Source: an uncultured Oscillibacter sp. (lineage in GTDB: Bacteria; Bacillota; Clostridia; Oscillospirales; Oscillospiraceae). From it: a stretch of 8,490 bases of DNA. Shown one piece after another: positions 6,418 through 8,490 of this stretch. Below the pieces are notes generated by a model. That model was not told where the DNA came from and did not search any database. It saw nothing but the letters and a program-made list of their open reading frames with translations. Position 1 is the first letter of the stretch, and each line of letters opens with the position of its first letter. A program made the translations under genes and the position numbers. The stretch lies in the NCBI GenBank assembly GCA_900550685.1, contig URTS01000080.1:1-8490 (forward strand), read 5' to 3'.

Positions 6418-6434
6418 TTCTTTTGTGCTATACT
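6405..6434 (+). promoter_or_regulatory. Sigma-70-type promoter of the regulator gene
   Basis: A TTGCGC -35-like box (6405-6410) and a good TATACT -10 box (6429-6434) are separated by 18 bases. Transcription would begin near 6441, giving a leader of about 105 bases before the TTG start. The -35 is imperfect, so basal expression may be modest. Confidence 0.55.
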
Positions 6435-6450
6435 GAACGGCGAAGAAAAT

Positions 6451-6494
6451 AATCGTATAAATGGCTATATTGCCGAAAAATTCGGACGATTTTT
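6451..6494 (+). promoter_or_regulatory. Hairpin with T run in the regulator leader
   Basis: CCGAA-AAA-TTCGG (6473-6485) forms a short stem. AATCGT (6451-6456) can pair with ACGATT (6486-6491), which continues directly from the inner stem and runs into TTTTT (6490-6494), with a 16-base bulge on the left side. This could be a weak attenuator or just chance in an AT-rich leader. Confidence 0.3.
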
Positions 6495-6527
6495 AGACAG
6501 AATATACACAGGCAAAGCTGCTTGCGG

Positions 6528-6534
6528 AAAGGAG
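6528..6534 (+). promoter_or_regulatory. Ribosome binding site that sets the regulator start
   Basis: AAAGGAG at 6528-6534 is the only good ribosome site near the 5' end of the regulator frame. It lies inside the longer open frame that begins at TTG 6522, so that start would have no ribosome site. It sits 11 bases before the in-frame TTG at 6546. The ATG at 6535 is in another frame. Confidence 0.6.
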
Positions 6535-6545
6535 ATGTTTCAGAT

Positions 6546-8003
6546 TTGGAACAGCAGGTCAGATCCGGAGACGGCACGGACACCGTGCAGGCCCTGCAGA
6601 GAAAGCTCCAGGCTCTGGAGGACGAGAGCGACATGCTGGAGACGATCATTGAAAACTCCACCGACGCCATCCAGATCTCCGACAGCCGTCAGGTCACGCT
6701 GCGGGTGAACCGCGCCTACGAGGTCCTGACCGGGATCAAGCGGGAGGAACTGGTGGGCGTTCCCGTGGAGGACCTGGTGCGGCAGAATCTGATCTCGGAG
6801 TCATGTAGCTCCATCGTGGCGAAAACGAAAAGGCCCCATACGATCGTGCAGTTCTTTCCCCGCACGGGGCGCAGCGCCCACGTGTCCTGCAATCCGGTGT
6901 TTGACAGCCATGGGAAGATCCGGTTTTATATCTGCAACGACCGCGACCTGAACGAGATCCGGAACCTGCAGGAGGAGCTGAACAAGGCCCAGTCCCTGAA
7001 TGAGCGGTATCTTTCGGAGCTGGCGACCCTGAAAGCGCAGCTGCCCCAGTTTGCGGACATGATCGTGGAGGACAAGGCGATGCTCAAGGTCATGGCCATG
7101 GCAAACCGGGTGGCAAAGGTGGATTCCACGGTGCTGATCTTGGGAGAGACCGGCGTGGGCAAGGACGAGACCGCCCTATTCATCCACCAGAACAGTAGCC
7201 GGGCCCAGCAGAAATTCATCACGATCAACTGCGGCGCCATTACGGAATCCCTGTTTGAAAGCGAGCTGTTCGGCCGGGAGGCCTACGCCTTCACCGGCGC
7301 CGGCAGCAAGCTGAAGATCGGATTGCTGGAGGTGGCCAACCACGGCACGGTCTTTTTGGACGAGGTGGGCGAGCTGTCTTTGAATATGCAGGTCAAGCTA
7401 CTCCATGTGCTCCAGCACCACACCCTGACCAGGGTAGGCGGCACACAGCCGGTATCCATCGACGTGCGGATCATTGCGGCCACCAACTGCGATCTGGAAA
7501 AGATGGTGCGGGAAAAGCAGTTCCGGGAGGACCTGTTTTACCGGCTCAGCGTGATGAACATCCGCATACCGCCCCTCCGGGAGAGAAAGAACGACATCAT
7601 CCCCCTGGCCCAGCATTTTCTGCAATACTATAATGTCAAGTACGATTTCCAGAAGCGGCTGTCTGCGGACGCCTGCTTCGCCCTGCTGAATTACTATTGG
7701 GAGGGCAACGTCCGCCAGCTGAAAAACATCATCGAGCAGGCCGTCATCATGAGCGAGGGAAACGAGATCCACGCGGACACCCTTCCCCTCCGCCGGTCCG
7801 AGACGCTGGAGCAGGACCGGGAGACCGCTGAAAGCCGGGGCATGACGGAGCTGCTGGAGCAGGTGGAGCTGCGGTATCTGAACCTTTACTATGAACGCTG
7901 CGGGAATATCCGGGACGCGGCCAGGAGCCTGAAAATGTCGCCCACCACCTTCCTGCGGCACAGAACGCAGCTCAGCGAAAAATACAAGGACAACAAAGAT
8001 TAG
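6546..8003 (+). CDS. Sigma-54-dependent transcriptional activator (PAS, AAA+, Fis-type HTH)
   Basis: This protein of about 485 residues (from TTG 6546) probably controls the divergent operon. A short coil precedes a PAS domain (about 34-135: STDAIQISD, NRAYEVLTGI, FYICNDRDL), followed by a coiled linker (about 138-165). The AAA+ domain has Walker A GETGVGKD at 200-207 and the Walker B segment VFLDEVGE at 269-276. The Arg-finger region FREDLFYRL and sensor II GNVRQLKN follow. The sigma-54 contact loop reads YAFTGA (247-252) where GAFTGA is usual. A C-terminal Fis-like helix-turn-helix follows (CGNIRDAARSLKMSPTTFLRH, about 452-472). The PAS domain probably senses a ligand, with no receiver domain seen. 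An alternative TTG start at 6522 would add eight residues but lacks a ribosome site. Confidence 0.93.
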   Translation: MEQQVRSGDGTDTVQALQRKLQALEDESDMLETIIENSTDAIQISDSRQVTLRVNRAYEVLTGIKREELVGVPVEDLVRQNLISESCSSIVAKTKRPHTIVQFFPRTGRSAHVSCNPVFDSHGKIRFYICNDRDLNEIRNLQEELNKAQSLNERYLSELATLKAQLPQFADMIVEDKAMLKVMAMANRVAKVDSTVLILGETGVGKDETALFIHQNSSRAQQKFITINCGAITESLFESELFGREAYAFTGAGSKLKIGLLEVANHGTVFLDEVGELSLNMQVKLLHVLQHHTLTRVGGTQPVSIDVRIIAATNCDLEKMVREKQFREDLFYRLSVMNIRIPPLRERKNDIIPLAQHFLQYYNVKYDFQKRLSADACFALLNYYWEGNVRQLKNIIEQAVIMSEGNEIHADTLPLRRSETLEQDRETAESRGMTELLEQVELRYLNLYYERCGNIRDAARSLKMSPTTFLRHRTQLSEKYKDNKD

Positions 8004-8041
8004 CGCACTCACTGGATCACGCAGCCCAGCGGGGCCGCGAC

Positions 8042-8090
8042 GCCGGAGGAAGCGGACACACGCCATAGGCGTGCATCCGCTTTCTCCGGC
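8042..8090 (+). terminator. Long hairpin terminator after the regulator
   Basis: Arms of 23 bases (8042-8064 and 8068-8090) pair around a three-base ATA loop, with two mismatches and one G-T wobble. A T-rich tail (TGTTCTTTC) follows. It starts 38 bases after the regulator stop codon and should end that transcript. Confidence 0.82.
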
Positions 8091-8405
8091 TGTTCTTTCG
8101 GTGACGATTTCACTGGCAACACAAAGCCATTCTGTGTCTGCAGAGAGGACGGCCCCCTGTTTCGCCGTGTAAGCCCTTGTGTGCGATCTTTCTCCGAAAG
8201 CCGAGTGTGTACCCACTTTCGCCCGCGAAAGCAAACGTGGGCCGTTTGTGCGAGAAGTTGAAAATCGGGATGAAAAGCGATTTGGAACAGCGTTGTGGCG
8301 GTAACTTTTTAGCGATATTCGTGGGAATGGGTTTGGGCGAAAAGCCGAACTTTACAGGAGAGTTTTTCGAGTGGCGAAGGCCGTTCGATTTTAGTACAAG
8401 ATAAA
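8091..8405. other. Non-coding block of about 300 bases, possible dispersed repeat
   Basis: No convincing gene is seen. The open frames that cross it on both strands (for example TTG 8177 to 8404 on +, and 8439 to 8110 on -) lack ribosome sites and recognisable domains. The block contains a local dyad CTTTCGC-CC-GCGAAAG (8216-8231) inside CCCAC/GTGGG (8212-8241), plus several GCGAAAAGC/CGAAAGCCGA-like words. The conceptual translations feel like ones that recur in annotated clostridial genomes, which would mean a dispersed intergenic repeat. That is memory, not a search result. Confidence 0.35.
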
Positions 8406-8433
8406 GAGAGGTGCCCCTAATTGGGCACCTCTC
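8406..8433. terminator. Hairpin with perfect 11-bp stem
   Basis: GAGAGGTGCCC (8406-8416) and GGGCACCTCTC (8423-8433) are exact inverted repeats around a six-base loop CTAATT. No T tract follows on the plus strand, and the minus side ends in only a short T-rich run, so its terminating strength is uncertain. Confidence 0.55.
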
Positions 8434-8439
8434 AGCCAC

Positions 8440-8462
8440 AAAGCCCCGCAGTGCGGGGCTTT
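8440..8462. terminator. GC-rich bidirectional terminator hairpin at right edge
   Basis: AAAGCCCCGCA (8440-8450) and TGCGGGGCTTT (8452-8462) are exact inverted repeats with one base between them. The flanking A and T runs make it symmetrical. It is only six bases from the previous hairpin. It probably ends a gene coming from beyond the right edge; none of the last 28 bases can be assigned. Confidence 0.65.
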
Positions 8463-8490
8463 CCGAGGTTTTGAAACCGCAGTCTAAGGT

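Noticed and set aside
7398..8234. 278-codon minus-strand frame opposite the regulator's 3' end
   Set aside because: It overlaps the conserved AAA+ and HTH parts of the regulator and its terminator. It is a shadow frame.
8177..8404. 75-codon plus-strand frame starting with TTG
   Set aside because: No ribosome site, no domain, and an overlapping open frame on the other strand. It is treated as part of a non-coding block.

Overview
The window most likely comes from a GC-rich gut Firmicute of the Clostridia, perhaps Oscillospiraceae (Flavonifractor, Lawsonibacter or Oscillibacter type). This is inferred from strong AGGAGG-type ribosome sites, a Cys lipoprotein TRAP binding protein, a sigma-54 enhancer-binding regulator, and a tyrosine integrase tail of the kind seen in clostridial mobile elements. 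No rRNA or other marker is present to fix the genus.

Left edge (1-460): the last 35 codons of a tyrosine integrase (+), a perfect 36-bp palindrome, then an attachment-site-like region. The latter holds a 3' fragment of tRNA-Val(CAC) on the minus strand, its terminator-like hairpin, and copies of GTGGGTCA on both sides. Next (457-783, minus) is the 3' third of a PhzF-family gene with an in-frame stop, directly abutting the transporter operon.

Centre (784-6111, all minus, transcribed right to left): a five-gene operon. In transcription order it encodes a family-I CoA-transferase (4-hydroxybutyrate/acetyl-CoA transferase family), a crotonase-fold protein, and the three parts of a TRAP transporter (DctP lipoprotein, DctQ, DctM). 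A near-perfect sigma-54 promoter (6198-6214, minus) lies about 90 bases upstream of the first start codon.

Right (6112-8490): an AT-rich control region, then a divergent gene for a PAS / AAA+ / Fis-HTH sigma-54 activator (6546-8003, +) with its own sigma-70-like promoter. Inverted TTGGAA/TTCCAA half-sites sit between the two promoters and overlap the activator's promoter. A strong terminator follows the gene. After it comes about 300 bases of apparently non-coding DNA, possibly a dispersed repeat, ending in two back-to-back hairpins.

Proposed working model (inference): the PAS domain senses a small carboxylate or related signal. The activator then switches on the sigma-54 promoter, DctPQM imports a carboxylate using an ion gradient, the CoA-transferase activates it with acetyl-CoA or butyryl-CoA, and the crotonase acts on the resulting acyl-CoA. 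The substrate cannot be read from sequence. I see no defence system or wholly new machinery. The more unusual points are the attP-like junction, the altered GAFTGA loop of the activator, the crotonase lacking one of the two usual Glu residues, and the unexplained right-hand block.
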